The notes below the pieces were generated by a model. It was not told the DNA's origin and did no database searches. It saw only the letters and a program-made list of their open reading frames with translations. The position numbers and the translations under genes were made by a program. Of a stretch of DNA of 5,811 bases, positions 5,379-5,811 are shown in pieces. The first letter of the stretch is position 1; every line of letters begins with the position of its first letter. The DNA is from Granulosicoccaceae bacterium (GTDB lineage: Bacteria > Pseudomonadota > Gammaproteobacteria > Granulosicoccales > Granulosicoccaceae), in the NCBI GenBank assembly GCA_023301405.1, contig JALZUX010000114.1:1-5811 (forward strand), written 5' to 3'.

Positions 5379-5720
5379 TTAGTCTGTTGGTTGGAAATTA
5401 AAAAATGGCACTGGCTGTTTTTTGAAAAGAAACCAAATGCCCAATAATGCGCTGCAAACCCACCAAGCTAAACAAGCCGTTACAGCGACTGCAGTTGGGT
5501 AAGCCAGCAAGGTGATCGCAACGCCTGTGAACAAAGCCCAAAAAGATAGGATTTGCCAAATGAAATGGCTGTGGCAATACGTGCCAAGTGTGTCGGGTAA
5601 TCTAGCGTGATTGATAATGACACCGATCACTGCGGTAATGCCAAATAGAAACCCCAATGCATACAGCAGATAAACCAATACAGCGATTTGATGGGCCGTG
5701 TGCGTTTTCTCTGATTTCAA
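5379..5720 (-). CDS. Small three-helix membrane protein, DUF4870-like
   Basis: A 113-residue inner-membrane protein. Hydrophobic segments lie at about 12-36 (through FLFGITAVIGVII), 53-74 and 77-99. The loop between helices 1 and 2 carries GTYCHSHFIWQI (46-57), a motif I know from small bacterial membrane proteins of the DUF4870/Tic20-like type, whose function is not established. The start must be TTG (5720-5718): an in-frame stop lies three codons upstream and the protein has no internal methionine. AGAG about 10 nt upstream may be the ribosome-binding site. It is the first gene of a two-gene operon with the CDGSH protein. The 91 bases upstream to the window edge show only weak promoter candidates, such as TTGAAT at 5778-5773 with a poor -10. 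Confidence 0.85.
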   Translation of the reverse strand: MKSEKTHTAHQIAVLVYLLYALGFLFGITAVIGVIINHARLPDTLGTYCHSHFIWQILSFWALFTGVAITLLAYPTAVAVTACLAWWVCSALLGIWFLFKKQPVPFFNFQPTD

Positions 5721-5811
5721 GGCGAACTATCTCTTACGGACTTTGCGTAAAAGATGGTTGGCAAATGACACTATTCAAGCACTCTATACGAAAAGTTACA
5801 GTGCTGGGAGC

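Overview
The window is ordinary chromosomal DNA, most likely from a gammaproteobacterium. The ribonuclease D is a full-length exonuclease-plus-HRDC protein of the gammaproteobacterial type, and the acyl-CoA and dehalogenase-type enzymes fit an environmental, probably marine, heterotroph. That lineage call is an inference from protein character; there is no rRNA or other marker here to settle it. Seven protein genes are supported. I see no tRNA, rRNA, CRISPR array, transposase, phage gene or defence system.

Layout from left to right. Positions 1-261 hold two head-to-tail copies of a short repeated element of about 160 bp. Its ends are 19-bp inverted repeats, and where the copies meet they form a perfect 40-bp palindrome. 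This looks like a non-autonomous mobile element that ends 8 bp short of the rnd stop codon. The minus strand then carries rnd (ribonuclease D), a small TPR-like protein gene of unknown role, and an ECHDC3-like crotonase-fold gene that lacks both catalytic glutamates of classical enoyl-CoA hydratases. An 87-bp divergent spacer leads to plus-strand genes: a PaaI-type hotdog thioesterase and, after 379 bp, a type II (S)-2-haloacid dehalogenase-like HAD protein with the full known active-site set. A 466-bp gap contains a strong minus-facing intrinsic terminator and two good -10 boxes that no annotated gene accounts for. The right edge is a minus-strand pair: a small three-helix membrane protein with a TTG start, then, 9 bp later, a tandem CDGSH iron-sulfur protein.

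Functional reading. The crotonase-like and thioesterase genes share a divergent control region and both act on acyl-CoA-type substrates, so a common metabolic role is plausible but not shown. The membrane protein and the CDGSH protein are almost certainly co-transcribed. rnd, the TPR gene and the dehalogenase appear to be single-gene units. The points most worth a second look are the tandem palindromic element, a possible ~84-nt small RNA ending at the 4687-4709 terminator, and the catalytically atypical crotonase.
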